A stretch of DNA of 64,000 bases from Meghimatium bilineatum (Eukaryota > Mollusca > Gastropoda > Stylommatophora > Philomycidae), in NCBI GenBank assembly GCA_034231615.1, contig CM067299.1:18566498-18630497 (forward strand). The letters are read 5' to 3'. The notes beneath the pieces were generated by a model, which saw only the letters and a list, made by a program, of their open reading frames with translations, searched no databases and was not told the DNA's origin. Shown here in pieces: positions 41,275 through 56,200 of this stretch (the stretch's first letter is position 1; every line of letters starts with the position of its first letter). A program made the position numbers and the translations under genes.

Positions 41275-44200
41275 CTGAAAAGAAAAATCAAACACAAGAG
41301 TATGATTTTCTTCATCTTCTTCAGCATTCATTCTCAAACTCCCGCTAGATCTCTCTTTTAGCAGGATCATTGTCCTACTAGATTTCCAGTAGAATGTATT
41401 CCAGAGAATGGAAATGCGTTGTGTCGCTATTTTATATGCATCAATGGCCCGACACATTCGTCTTCAATGGAAAGTATGATTTAAATCTGATAATTACATC
41501 TTCTTCAGGATAATAACCATAACCGTGGAGTTCTATACTTTTACTATTTACCAATTTTATCTGTGGGGTTTTTCTGTAAGAGTTGACTACCTTAGTCTAA
41601 GGCACTCTCGTGCTAACCAGTAAGGCAGCCAGTGAGTAAGCAAGACAGAAAACAAAAGAAGAAATTGAGCCACGAAATGCAGTGGCAATAATTTGTTCAC
41701 AGGTGACAGGTTGTCAGTCTATCCCCCAATTTTCCTTAGTCACCTCTTATGATATGCCTAGAATGTAGACAGTGGCTCTATTCTTTGCACTCTGAACTAG
41801 AAGTCCAGGCACCAGTTGTCACACCGCCGATATTCTTTTTTACTGAATATATAACAATGTTAAGATAATTGTATTTAGTGATCATTACAACCATTAATGT
41901 CTATATTGTGTTAACATCACCACAAAACGTAAACAGTGAATAGTACCTTGCCACCTGCTTGCACAACAGTCTCCACATTCCTTCTCAAGGGTTGTAATTG
42001 TTCCTTATTCTCACTATCACCACCAAAGTTAATCACAGAGTTCAGAGAAATACAGGCAAGCCACAAGTTTTGGGCACTCCTGGTCAGCTTTTCATTTGCT
42101 GCTCGAGCTAAAATAAAACAAAAATAAGAATTGTTCAAGAGTCCACACTTATATTAACTTCTTGTATCTATATCCATAAACCTGTAACCCATCAGGGTTA
42201 TAGGTGTACCACATTATATGTTTCAGCACACAGAGTCTTCCAGTGATTTCTATCTTCAATGACGCAGATGAGTGACGAAAAATCTTGTCCTGTCCATTTC
42301 TTGATGTTGTCTGTCCATGTGTTTATGTGCCCTCCTCTGCTTCTCCCTGCTTCGATGGTTCCCTGCAGTATTGTCTGCATACATGTCCAAACTATGCTAG
42401 TTTTAATCATTTCATTATAGAAAGCAATGGTTCTTGTACACTTGCATACATCTCTATTTTATTTCTTACGTACACATTTGTCTTATACTCTCTAACATCA
42501 TAATCAGAAAGCTAAACTTTTTTAGTCATCTAATGAGACATAACAGCATAGAAAGACTAATAGCAGAAAACAGAGTAAACAGCAGCAGAGGAAGAGGCAG
42601 CCCAAGATGACAATGGACAAATGATATATCTGACTGTTTAAACATGTCGCTTGAGGCAGGTCAACTCGCCCAAGATCGGGGGTTGTTCTGAAGGTCCATA
42701 AAGGATTCTTCATTCTGGAAAGAATATGTCACACGATGATGTAGCATAAATTGGTTAAACGTGCATCAGTGTTTTACATGATACAGCAGCAAAATTTGGT
42801 TATACTTGCTTGAACAATAAGTGTTTTACACGATATAGAAGCAAAATTTGGTTATACTTGCTTGAACAATAAGTGTTTTACATGATACAGCAGCAAAATT
42901 TGGTTATACTTGCTTGAACAATAAGTGTTTTACATGATACAGCAGCAAAATTTGGTTATACTTGCTTGAACAATAAGTGTTTTACATGATACAGCAGCAA
43001 AATTTGGTTATACTTGCTTGAACAATAAGTGTTTTACATGATACAGCAGCAAAATTTGGTTATACTTGCTTGAACAATAAGTGTTTTACATGATACAGCA
43101 GCAAAATTTGGTTATACTTGCTTGAACATAAGTGTTTTACACGATAAAGTAGAAAAAATTGGTTATACGTGATTGAACATAAGTGTTTTACACGATATGG
43201 TACTATGCCAAAAAAAAAAGCAATGATACTTTTACTAGTATTTAAAATACAAATATTCATCTGTAAACAGCCATAATTATTTTCAACATGTCGCCCAAAC
43301 ATCAAAACTATTGAAAATACTCTGTATAAACAATTGAATCTTACCAAATATATGCACAAGGGGATATATTGTCTAATAGGGCTAATTTAGAGCCAGTGAC
43401 ATATTTGAAACTGTATTATGTTGAAATCTATTGCTTTTATTTCAAAAATTTTGTCACCTATCATTTTTTGTTGGAACTTTCATCACACTGTTCATGTACT
43501 TCTTCTGTCACATTTTCTGATGAATTCTACAAACTCTGCAAATTTTCATGCATAATACATCACTGTGGGCTTACAAATAAATAAAATATGAAAACACTAT
43601 AACCACCCATCTAAATATTTGTATTGCTCAATAGAGTACATAAACTTTGAATTTTGGGTCCATATACTAATAGTTAAAACACCCTGCAACTGCACTCCAC
43701 CCAGTAGATATTTATTCATGGTGAGACAATTCTATTGAATGGAAGTCACTGGAGATAAATGTAATAATATTGAAACAGACCCTGCAAACAGATTTTAAAA
43801 ATCAACGCATGGGAAATCTAGCTCAACAAAATGTCTGTCTAATGGAAAAGTTAGTGAAATGACTTGATCAAATGACAATTAATACATAAATAGACACAGC
43901 AGGAGAAACCTATTACTGATATTTCAGTTTTTAACAGGAAATGACAAAGTAAATAATCATTAAAATAGTACTGACCACTAGAACCTATGTACATGTGGAC
44001 ACCTCTTTTCTTTAAGAAACAGCTAATTATCTCATTATAGTGTTCTTCCTTCTCAAATGTGAGAATAAAATGTATATAGACACCCTTAAAAGTCAATGTT
44101 TGGAAAGCTTATACTGTACAACTTCCTGAAGACTTGCATTTTGTAAAGAATGTCTGTTCTCCTATTAGTAGATACATTCAGCAGCAATAGAATAAAGCTA

Positions 44201-47200
44201 ACAACAATATTCAGGGATATTTTAATGTCCACGGTTTTGTAGATACCTCCTTTGTTATGAAATGTTCATAGTTATATAGACCCTCCTGTTATGAAATGTC
44301 CATAATTCTGTAGTTCCCTCCTTGTTATTAATTGTTCATGGTTATGTAGACCCACTTATTACATAATGTTCAAAATTCTTTAGTTCCCTCCTTGTTATGA
44401 AATGTTCATGGTTATGTTGACCCTCTTGTTATGAAATGTTTATGGTTCTGTAATTCCTTTGTCCGTGTAGCAACCAGGGCCTGGACATTTAGTGCAAAGA
44501 ATAGAATCACTGTCTTATTACCATGCATGTTATTATAGGAGTCAACCAAGGAAAGTTGAAGATGACAACCTGTCACCTGTGAAAATTTCATCATCACTGC
44601 ATTCTCTTGATATCTTACTTTTGTCTACGTCACATGGTCCTCATGGATGTTGAAAAGATGCAGGCCAGCAGAAATTGCATCTCTGTTCTTTTATGGCAGA
44701 CTCATAGGTGGTGGGGAATGCTAGGTGTACCATTGCTGCAGATGGGTCAACAGATCTATGTAGTACGAGCAGGCATCTCCCAAAAAATACTCCAAAAGGG
44801 AATGTACTTGAAAAGTGGCTAAAAGAAGTACTACAAAAATGTGTTAAATACCTTACTGACAGTCTTTATCAGAAATAGCTTACTAACAGTCTTTGTCAGA
44901 AATGCCATACTGACAGTCTTTATCAGAAATAGCTTACTGACAGTCTTTGTCAGAAATGCCATACTGGCAGTCTTTATCAGAAATAGCTTACTGACAGTCT
45001 TTGTCAGAAATGCCATACTGGCAGTCTTTATTAGAAATAGCTTACTGACAGTCTTTCTCAGAAAAACCTTACTGAAGGTCTTTGTCAGAAACTATAATAC
45101 CTGGACAGATTTTTGTGAAGTAAAATGTACTTCTTATGGTGAGTTATGTTCCTTTCTTCTTCTTCAGTTTCATTCTCAAACTCCAGCTAGATCTCTGTTG
45201 TGGCAGGACAATGGCCCTACTAGATTTCCAGCAGGATGTAGTCCAGAGAATGGAAATTTGCTGTGTTGTTTTATTTGCATCAATGGTGCGACACATCCGT
45301 CTTCTGAATGCTTCTTTCAACAATGGACATTAGTCCAATTCGGTTATATCAGAGCTTTACAACCATCAATAAATAGTGCAAAAAAGGCACAGTTTATGCA
45401 AAAAAAAAACTGCAGCAGATCGATTCAAAGCGGAAACTAGCCAGAAATACAAGAGCAGATTAAGCACATTCTATTCGCTGATTCTATTCGCTGAATCTAT
45501 TCGCTGGAACCCTTTGTTGCCTTTTGGCGTCAGAGGTAGAAGAGTTTTCTGGAGACAGCCCTCTTGTGTTCTGAGTATATTGTGGAATTTGTCGCCTCTT
45601 TTATTTCAGTGGTCCGTCGTTTTCGTGTTCGGCCTTTTATCGTTTGAGTTTTTCTCCAGGAAACCCTCCATTTTCTATTAATGACGAGTTCTCACTGTCA
45701 AATTTCTAATGCTGTCGCAGCGTTGTATTCTGAAAACCTTACCTGGCTACGCTGTGATCTCTAATTCATACATACATTAATGAGTCCACCTATTCGAGAT
45801 GAAGAATTCTGAATACACCGAGCTACACTTCCATTTGTGACGAGTGAGAATCAACACAGCTGTCGTCTCGCATCATTTTACCAGAAGTTCCTTAATCAAG
45901 CACATTCTTAAGTTATATCCCATGCCCAACCTGTCGAAAGACCTATGGGGGTCACCTATAGAATATTGGCCAACTACAAACTCATAGACAAGGACATACC
46001 TCTAACTTAATTTCAAAAAGTGGGTGTAACAAATGCACATCACTTGTGATGGACAAACAAGAGTTCTTGTTATGACTGTCTATACCAAATAAATAATTAC
46101 TATTTCAAATGACTGACAACATTCACCTACCATCAACTGCTGCCTCAATGCCATGTAACCTTGAGATCCATCCTGCCACTTCCGCTTGAAACTTTTCTTT
46201 CTCCTCCAAAATTCGGAACTGAAGAGTTCGATAATACTTTGCAGTCAACTCTGTTTTCTGAACAGCAAGGGTATCCTTCAAGTGATCATTGTGTGCAGCA
46301 GCCTGACGGGTTAGGTGTTTTCTGACTTCAGTTTCCAACTTCTCAGAATAATCCTTTTGCTGCAGAAAAAAATGTATCAATATCAATTGTTAAGACAGAT
46401 TTATTAAACAGCATTAAGAAATCTCAAAAATGAACTATCATTCTGTCTTATTTCATTATTTTGTTTCTGTGTTTTCTCACTTTCATTGTTGTTTGTTATT
46501 TATTGGTTTTAATACCACATTTCTGATTTCAAAAATATTATCAATGTTCACATCATTTTCTGTTTATCACATTAACCTTCACCACACTGTGTGCAACAAT
46601 AATCGAAAGACGTAACATAATTTCAGTAGCTGTCCACGACTACAATTGCCAGTTGCTACATACCTCTTTGAACGAGGATATCACTATTGTAAACAAACGT
46701 TATTCATCTGGTTAATAGAGGAAATGAAAGTAGACATAATTAACTTCCATTTCTGTTAGTGTTAAACTAAATAGGAAGAGATATAGATATGTTGTGACTA
46801 TTTAGCTGCCAATATAATCCATAAAAATTGTTCAAAATAGCAACCATTATTTAGGAATAATTTTCTAAAATCCGATTTCCATTGCATAGCCGATAATATT
46901 AATTTGATCGACATGTTTCATTTCTTTTCAAAGACGATATTATATGAACACAGTTTGGTTATGAAAAAAGCAGATATATTATAGACCTTTTTTTATCCTA
47001 GCTTCAATATATTGGACAAGAACAGGTGAGTCGCAGGTTTTTACCGGAGTTTTTTTAATTTTTATATCTTCACAATTTTCTCATGTATCACACATAGAAC
47101 AACAAAACTTACACCATTATATTCAGTAACCATTCTTTTATTTCCACAACCAAAAATGATACACAAAGCTTCAAAAACATAAAAGTTACTACATTTTCCA

Positions 47201-50200
47201 AATACTCTCCATAAATAGTGCGTACGGGCAAAAAAGAATATAGTGGCAGGTGGAAATTACTGAATTTTAATGGCAGTGTGCTAAAGTTTAATTGAGACCA
47301 CTAAAGTATTTATCTTAATGCATGATTTCTTATGTGAATCCGCAGCTCTTTTAAGAACACAGAAAAACTACAAAACATGATTGTACATAGGCTAATAACC
47401 GTAACAAGCTGAAATTGTTACAGAAATCATGTGTGATACTTTGATGTATGCTTCTTGTGAGGGAACAACATTTTTCATTGGTTATGAGTTATGACTGCAG
47501 GTTATCATGTTATCATCAGTACACAACGGGCAAGTCCTACAGTTTGGGGAACTACTGATGCATATAATTAGTTTAACATTTTAAGTGAAATTTGTATTCT
47601 GATTATATCAAAATTTTTTAAAACATTTACTTCATCATAATTTATTGTAAAAAACAATAATCAGATATGTTTAACCATATCCCCCTTACAGTTGCTGTTT
47701 CGTCGCTTCTTCTGCTAGACAACTACAGTCGCTGCAGGCGCTTTTTTTACTTGTTTCATTGCAATCTATATTACATTTTTAGTTTGTGATGTGCTAATGC
47801 CTGGCCATGACCTTTGCGTAGGTCACAGTTCACGCTTTCCCTGCATATTTATATTGTGGAAATATTATGTCTGACTGATTTTTGATTATTTTTCCAAATT
47901 TGCAGAGTTTTGACACAATTTTTTCACATTGGGGGATACTGTTTGTATGTACACTGATGATGACAGCCACAGTTTCAAAGGAAATATGCACAATGTAGGT
48001 AATTTGCATACTAAATATAACATGGAAAGTGACAGTTATGTTCCTTGTCAGATGGACCTAATGTTTCCGACCACGAGAATGAAATTCATGGTACTAAATG
48101 TGACATTGCGAATTTAGCTGAAATGATGTAGTCTTCTTCTTCTGTGTTCAGCATCTGTGGTCATGCTATACCATCAGGCCTGTTGTCAAGACGAAGTCCA
48201 CTGTCTTCTCCAGGTCAGAGCAGCTGCCCATAGCTTTTGCCTCAAATATGTATCCTCTGGCCAGGTCTACTGTCTCTGCTCTTTGTATGTTGGGCAGTCC
48301 TGAAGCATGTGTTCCGGGGTCTGGGTTCCGGATCCACATGGACATTCATCTGTGTATGAGATCCTCAATCGATAAAGGTGACGAAATTATGTAGTTTTCC
48401 AAGTAGTAGTTGAGAATTTTGTAGAAAACATTGGGCCTGTACATAATCTTGATGAGATTTCTACACGTTATGAATAATTTAGCATCACTGTCAACAAGAA
48501 GTTTATCAATTTGCAGCCGATTGGACAAATTTGTATGTAACAAAACGCACAGAACAAACAAGGAAAAAAGACACATGCTGGATATCTGTAACTGCCATTG
48601 AAATAAAACATCTCTTTTTATATTATGATAGACCTGCGTATTCTTCTTGAGTATGGCATGTATTGGAATACAGATGAAGGGTTAAATGTTTCGGGATTAT
48701 CAACCTGTTTAGGAAAAAATATTTGAGAATATATCTCAATATTTTCATCTCAATATAACTCCACTACTCAGCACCACCAAGGTAAAAAAAAAAAAAAATT
48801 TTCCCACATTATGTTGAGTTTGACAGTTTATTTTTTTAAATATATATGTATTAAATTATCTTTGATATAGGTTCATGCAAGACTTCATTTTTATTCATTG
48901 ATATGATGAATAGTTTGAAAGAAAATGCATTTTTAATGTGATATCGATAATTTGGAGGAGTTCTGCCCCTTGTCTTAGTGATGGGGGGGGGGGGGGGGGG
49001 GGGGAATTGACAATAGGGAAATCACACAGTGGTGAAAGGGTTAATCAATGTAAACATATGGAGGCATTGCCGAACATTTTCATATATAATAAATGTTTAG
49101 GAAGAATAAGAAACGATTAATAATAAAATTAATGACATCAGGGCTGAGGCAGACATATTGGCCAGAGGAAACAACACTGGATTCAAAACTCTATGGGACA
49201 CTGTATGAACTACAAAAGACAGTGAGTTTTATTAAGGAGACAGAATTACAGATATAGACATGTTTCAAGTGAACGAAAGAAGAAAAATGACATCAGTCAT
49301 AGATAAAAATATATGTGTAAAAAAGGCTTATAAAACTGTGATTTTGTCCTTAGCCCACTAAGTATTACTATTAAAAATACAAAACAAACAGGTCACAAAT
49401 GCAGATGCTTACTAGTTTGGATTTTTCAGCATCAAATTCTTCATGCAAAAGTCTGCGTTCATCAGCAATAGATGCATTAGTTATCTTAAGATCTTCTTGT
49501 CTTTGTGTATCGTGAGCAGTAATTAGTTTCTGCTCTTCTATGGTCTGTAGATATGTAATATGCTCCTGCAGTTGCTCAATTCTACGATATGAATGGGCGA
49601 TCAGAATATTCAACTCATCCTCTGACAAATTTATGTCTGCAGTAAAAATAAAATTCATTATAATTTAGAATGTTATATGGATTATAATTTGTGAATGATG
49701 TGGATTATAATTTTATATAATCTCTTGTCCAAGCTCCAAACATTGAGATCACTTTTTAAATATCTTGGAATGCACAGTTCATTGGAAATCCTAAATTTAG
49801 ACAAGGATTCATAACACAAATCAAATTTATAAGGGTTCAATTTTTCTTTAGTTTATTATAAATCCAACTCCATGTTTAGCGTGTGTATTTGGGTCAACTC
49901 CGGCATAGAGTAGAGTGTTATTTTGATGCAGTTGTTTACATCCAATACCTTTAATTCTGGTGTCTGACAGAATGACCTAAAACTGAAATATTTCCTTTCT
50001 TCTATAAGATCTACTTTCTTTTCTTTATCCACAGATATTTATTGTTCCAAATTTGGTGGTTTGTTTGTTTATGTTTGAATGTCATCTTCTGAGAATTCTC
50101 CATGTTTCTACAAGCATTTTAGTTCTACACTGTTGGTTTGCTAGACCAGTAACAATGCTGTTTCAGAGTCTCCGAATGACTAAACCGTGTTCTAATCTAT

Positions 50201-53200
50201 CCCATTCAGAAATCACATATTCAATTTAGAAAGCACTGAAACACCACTTCCATTTGGGTGATCAGATTCCGCTGAGATCAATGATAACGTTGTGAAACTG
50301 CAATTGTTTCAGTAATTCAAATCCATTCTTCCATAGGTAAGCTTGAAACTAATTAGAACCTCACCAACTCTATTTTCAGTGTACCATCCCTGACATGTTA
50401 TGCTTGTGAAGATGATATAAATTCTTGGACTTATACTGACTTATACTTGGATAAATACTGTATACAAATTCTAGTCATGTTCTCATCCAGGCCAAAGTGT
50501 ATACTGCTGTAGAACAGACATCCACTACATAGAAATACTCATGATCAAAATGATGCGAAATGAAGAAGAATATAACAAAAATCAAAATGAGAAAAACTAG
50601 TTCATCAACTTTCATGAATAGAACAATGTATATTATTTTTTATACTAGCCAACAGAGGCTGGAAACTAAGATTGCTCGGGCCATCCGTGACATCAAGCAG
50701 GACCACAGTCTTGCCAAGCAATCACTGTGCTGAAGTCTGAAATACCAGGCCAAGTGGCGCACCAGCAACCATGCTATCACACAACATGACTAGGTAACAT
50801 GTCTTCACAACAAAATCATACTTGATGTGGTAGACATGTTAAACTGCAAACGAGAAGAAGAAAAAGATTTTGTATAGTGTTCATTCTCAAACTCCTGCTG
50901 GAACACTCCTGAAAATGGTCCTCCTAGATTTCCAGCACGATGATGTCAAGATCTTCAATATGTTATGTTGCCATTTTATTTGTGCTGACACATTCAACTT
51001 CTTTGGTATGTATATTATAAATCTATATGGCTTAGTTTTGGTAGTTTTTTCCTCTAAGTTCATATTTTTCATTCATTCATTTTCCTTTTGCGCTGAAGTT
51101 AGCGCATAGGACAGAGGTCAGATCTCTCCAATTCTGTCTGTTCAAAGCGATTCTGTGCAATACTGTTATACAAATTGGTCTGGACTTTATGATGTAAGTT
51201 GATTAATCCAACGATCAGCGGAATGACCCAGACTAGATTAGAGAAACTCCCTTCATCAACGGATGTCACTACTGGAAGTCATATTTTTACTTTCCAATAA
51301 ATACTGTAGTTTCTTCTTCTTCATTTGTTAACAAACTCCTGAAGATTAGCAGGAAGTAGCAAGGACAACGGAATGTACTATGTCATGGTTTACAGAATTG
51401 CTGGATATTTGCACCCCATTTTGGCCTGGCACATCAGACTTCAGCATGGCTGGCGCATCTGCTGTTTCGTCCACCATTGTGACTTTTAGGGGGGTTAAAA
51501 GGATTAGAATTAGTTTATAGATTATTTTGGGAGGGGGGAGAGGGGTTAGAATCAGTGTTTAGAATAAATAATTAATTCTCTAAGAATTCTTGTCTAAGGT
51601 GTGAATCGATATGATTGGTTTTTCAAGGGAAATCCGTAACGTTATATAGCCCAATGATGGACGAAACAGCATTTTTACCGCATGGCTTTGAGTCACTTTC
51701 ACCCTATATGGGATGGGACAGCCAACTCCACCACATAACTTCCTTAGTCACTCTTATGACAAGCATGAAAGGTAAACAGTTGCTATTATTTGCTTCCCTC
51801 TCAGACCCTGGCAACACATGAATGAAATTATTTAGTTTTTAAGCTTTTCTTTTCACTATTTTCACTTTAGCTTTTTCTTATTCTATATTTAGCTTTATTT
51901 CTCTTCCTTTTTTAAAAAAAAGTTTTGCTTTACATTAAATTTAGTTTTACATTCTATCAAAATTGATGAAGTTTTTCTTTTTATCTACACAACCAATGTT
52001 ATCACAAAAAATAGGTAGCTACAATTTTCTTTCTTGAAACTTTCAGGTAGAGAATAATTTTCAGGTTTTAGTTCTGGCACAAGGCTTTCAAGTTCCTTTT
52101 GAAACAACTTTCTTCCTTTGTCAACCAAGTCCTTGTATTTCTGTATCATATTTGCTTCCGTCTCTGCCTGTCGAACCTGCAATAGAAGCGAGTCAGAAAA
52201 ATTATTTTTGCATACATACATTAATTAAAGTATTATAATAATAATAGAAGCACATCCTGTATAGGATATAACTTTTCAATTATTAAATATTTAGCCATCA
52301 CTAATACATCTGTCTGTAATGTTATAGAGTAGACATTTCTGAGTGCTTAAACATGCTCTTGGCTACAGCAAGTAAGCTAGCTTGCTTAGAACAATGAGTT
52401 ATTCATAGCTTCAATAAAGAGGACTTCTGAAAAAAATATATCACCTGAATATATACATACATATATCTTGCTGGAGAGCTTACTTGAGGTAAAGACACAT
52501 ATATCTTGCTGGAGAGCTTACTTGAAGTAAAGTCACATATTATCTTGCTGGAGAGCTTACTTGAAGTAAAGTCACATATTATCTTGCTGGAGAGCTTACT
52601 TGAGGTAAAGTCAAGGAGGGCACACAAGAGGTAGGCAGAGTACAAGTGGGAGAGAAACATCATGAGATGATCAGGTTACAGTCTGACAGAGCACCACCAA
52701 AGCAAGAGAAGCTGGAGGTCCGTTGCAGCTAACCTTTGTTGCGGAGAAGGCGCTTGATATTGGGTTGAAATTCTCAGATATTACAGTCAAGATTTAAACC
52801 ATAATGTAAAGCATTCTTAACGCACTTCAGATTATATCTTGCTGACAGAATTCATGAGAATTCATCTAGGAAACATATGGTGAAATCACGGTGAAGTACT
52901 CTTGCAGTTCTCTGTAGATGACAAGCTAACATTGTCCACTTTTTCTTAGGATAGTAATGAGAATTCATCTAGGAAAAATAAATTAAATCAAATCCAAGTA
53001 GTCAGTCCTACATTTCAAACTTTTTAAGAACTTCGCGCCGATCCGCGTTTTTTAGTACATCTGTGCAGCTGTATTCCTAGTTAAACAATAGCTGTCGCAA
53101 TTGGAATCCGATTGATAATACCATTACTAGCTTTGCAATGTGTGTTTCCAGATGCAAAGCCATACACGGGGAACAACTATGATGTTTATCTACTACGCTG

Positions 53201-56200
53201 CGGTAAAGACTAGACTGTTAACAATCATTTTGGACTGGAGGATAAATAACACCACTTGGTGTTTAGTTTTTAACTTCAGGGAAATAATCAAAAACATAAA
53301 TAAGACAGAGTTATCTCTCCCTTTGGGAATCCCCTTTTTTGGAACATTTAGTTTATTTTACCTTTTGCTTAATATGTAGACCCTGATCCTATGATAGGAC
53401 TATTAAACCACTAGTACTCTTGCATTTCTATGTAGATGACAAGCTGACATTGACCACTGTTTCCTGGAAAATATTTATTTACATTTGCGACTAAACGCAG
53501 CAGAAACAGAAACAAGAACCTGACAAAGAAAAACATTTGTTGGAGCAAGCTCACCTGCAAAGTAACACTTCCTAGATCTCTGAGAAACTCTCCTAACTGA
53601 TTGGATGCTTCTGTAATGGCAGGATTATTTTGTGTCACACGATTCGTTTTTCCCTCCTGAATAACATCTTGAAGTTTTTCAACACACTTTCTGATAATGC
53701 AGAGTAATTAACAAGCGTCAATTAAGTTAAAAAGCAACATACAGACTAGCAACAGTTTTTATAAAGTATTTTTGTATATCACCACCACCAGCATAATGAT
53801 GATGTGATTGAAATGACGCAGTAAGTTTAAAGAATGTTATATTCACAATACATATAAATTCAGTTTAATTTCAGTTAACGTTTAACACACTGTCTGCACA
53901 AATATAAACCTAATTCCAAGAGTATTCCGCCGAACACCGTGGTAGCAGAATTGCAACTGCTGCTAAGAAATTTTGCAACTATGACAAAAAGTTTTTAAAA
54001 ATTATGACACTGCAGCATTTATATAGCCTTGATTTCAGTCAAGGTCGATTGGCAGAAACTGTCGAAAGACCAGCAGTTTTGAAAGTTGCAGTTGTCCTGC
54101 TATAGTTATCTAGATCTAGTTGAAATTGTGAAATTCTGATATCTACTATTCTGATATCTTTTAGTGAAATTCTAATATCTACTATTCAAGATTTGATCTA
54201 AAAGTTAGTGATGGCTAAGTGTTTTATTTCTTTATTTAGTCTAGTCTTGTCTTAGCTATAAATGCAGCGAAGTGTCACGGTGAGCCTAAGTCTTCTTTCT
54301 GATGCCAAACGTGTTGCATTTGTTGTTGTAGTATTTCCCTGATGTTATCAATTCATCTGCCTCTAGGTCTTCTTCTTGCTTGATACCCAGACATTCTTCT
54401 GTTATAGGTTACAGTCGGAATGTGATCTGGTTCCATTCTCATAATGTGATTGAACCACTAATCTGTTGTCTTTCTATATATTTGATGCTTGGTACAGTTC
54501 CTATAAGTTTCTGGTGTCATCATTTCTTATGCGGCCTGTTCTTTTGGCCCAAACGATATTCCTTAGGCATCTCATCTCACAGGTTATTTATTTAGTTTGG
54601 TTATGAAATAACCAAAAGTCTAAAGTTATGGAATAAATGGGACAATTTATAGTAAGCATCTCAAATCAATTACATACTCAAAAACAGACAAAAGAGATAC
54701 TAACTGATGCAAAAGCATTTCCATATATATGTACAGTTACAGACAATATACCTATTATATTAACAGAGAAGAGACCACAAATAATAAAAACAGAAACGAA
54801 AGAAAAAAATATACCAGAAAGAACCCGTTCTAAATTTATAAAATATAACCAAAAAATGAAACAAACATCTTGAACATAACCAAAAGAGACTAAAAACATC
54901 TCAAGAGAATGGGACATTTTCAAAGATGCAATGTTGAGTAATTTACAAAATATATGCAGCTTAAAGAAACACATACAAAAAAACTGCATGGTGGAGGCAA
55001 TGAAATACTAAAGTTTACGCAAATGAAAAAACTGTTTAAAAACAATGCTAAACTCTAAACAACAAGAACATTACTTACAATATAGACAAGCAAGGATTAA
55101 CACTAAACACATTACAAAAGAAGCACAATCTAACTCCTGGAATAAATATGGAGAACATCTAACAGAAATCTACAAGTCAAGACATCAAGAATTTTAAAAA
55201 ACTATCAAATCAATGAGATAAAATCTACAACGCCACCACAATCATAAATGATAAAAATTGCAATTCTATACTGAAAAGCTTAGAAAGGAAAGAAATATTG
55301 AAAGAATATTTTCAAGAGTCATGCAATCCTAACATAACAGAGTATATTTACATTCCAACAAACCAAGACCTCACAGAACCTGACATATTAAATCAAGAAA
55401 TAGAAGCAGTCTTAAAATCTAGCCCCAATAACAAATCACCAGGAGAAAACAGTAAAACTAATGAAGTGAAAAGAGTATGTAAGGAAATGGGTGAAATGGC
55501 TAGAAAGATTATTCAAAATATCATGGGAAGAAAGAGAGGTACCAGAAGAATGGCAAAAATCAATAATAGTACCAATATGAAAGAACAAAGGAAACAAAAG
55601 AGAATGTGAATATTACAGAGATATCTCCCTACTAAGTCATAAAGGAAAAATGTATGTTAAAATATTAGAAACACACATAAGATACATCACAGACCCACAA
55701 CAGAGCTTCTCCCAATTTGGACTCAGTAGAGGAGTAAGTTGTACATAAGGCCTTTTTTTCCTTGAGACAACAAAAAAAAGTGAAAAAAATACTAGAATAT
55801 GATCAAGAACACACAATATCTATAGACCAGGAAAAAGCATTATATATAGTCAATAGAAATGATTTATGGGTAACACTAGAAAACTATGGAATCAAAGGTC
55901 AGTTACTAGAAAATACACAGCCCTTTATCAGAACTGCCAAAGTTCATTAAGAACTGACAGAAAGACTTCATCTTTCAAAACAAAATCTGGGGTAAGACAA
56001 GGACGTGTGCTCTCTCACCTTTACTTTTTAACATATACATGGACAAAAGAATCTCAAATCAAGAAAGTAAACAGCACAGGAAGAAGAGAAAATTTGAAGA
56101 GGAATTAAATAACACAATCCATGAACTGCCATTTCTGATGATCAATGTATTATTTACGAAGATGAACAGCAGTTACAAAATTATATTAATGCACTCACAA

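Noticed and set aside
41275..41457. N-terminal extension of the last MIC60 exon to the Met at 41457
   Set aside because: An acceptor at 41275-41276 and phase agreement with the 41947-42107 exon place the boundary at 41274. The extension is intron and repeat C sequence.
44831..45440. 199-codon frame with a nine-residue repeat
   Set aside because: A 27-bp minisatellite running into repeat C, inside a MIC60 intron and antisense to it.
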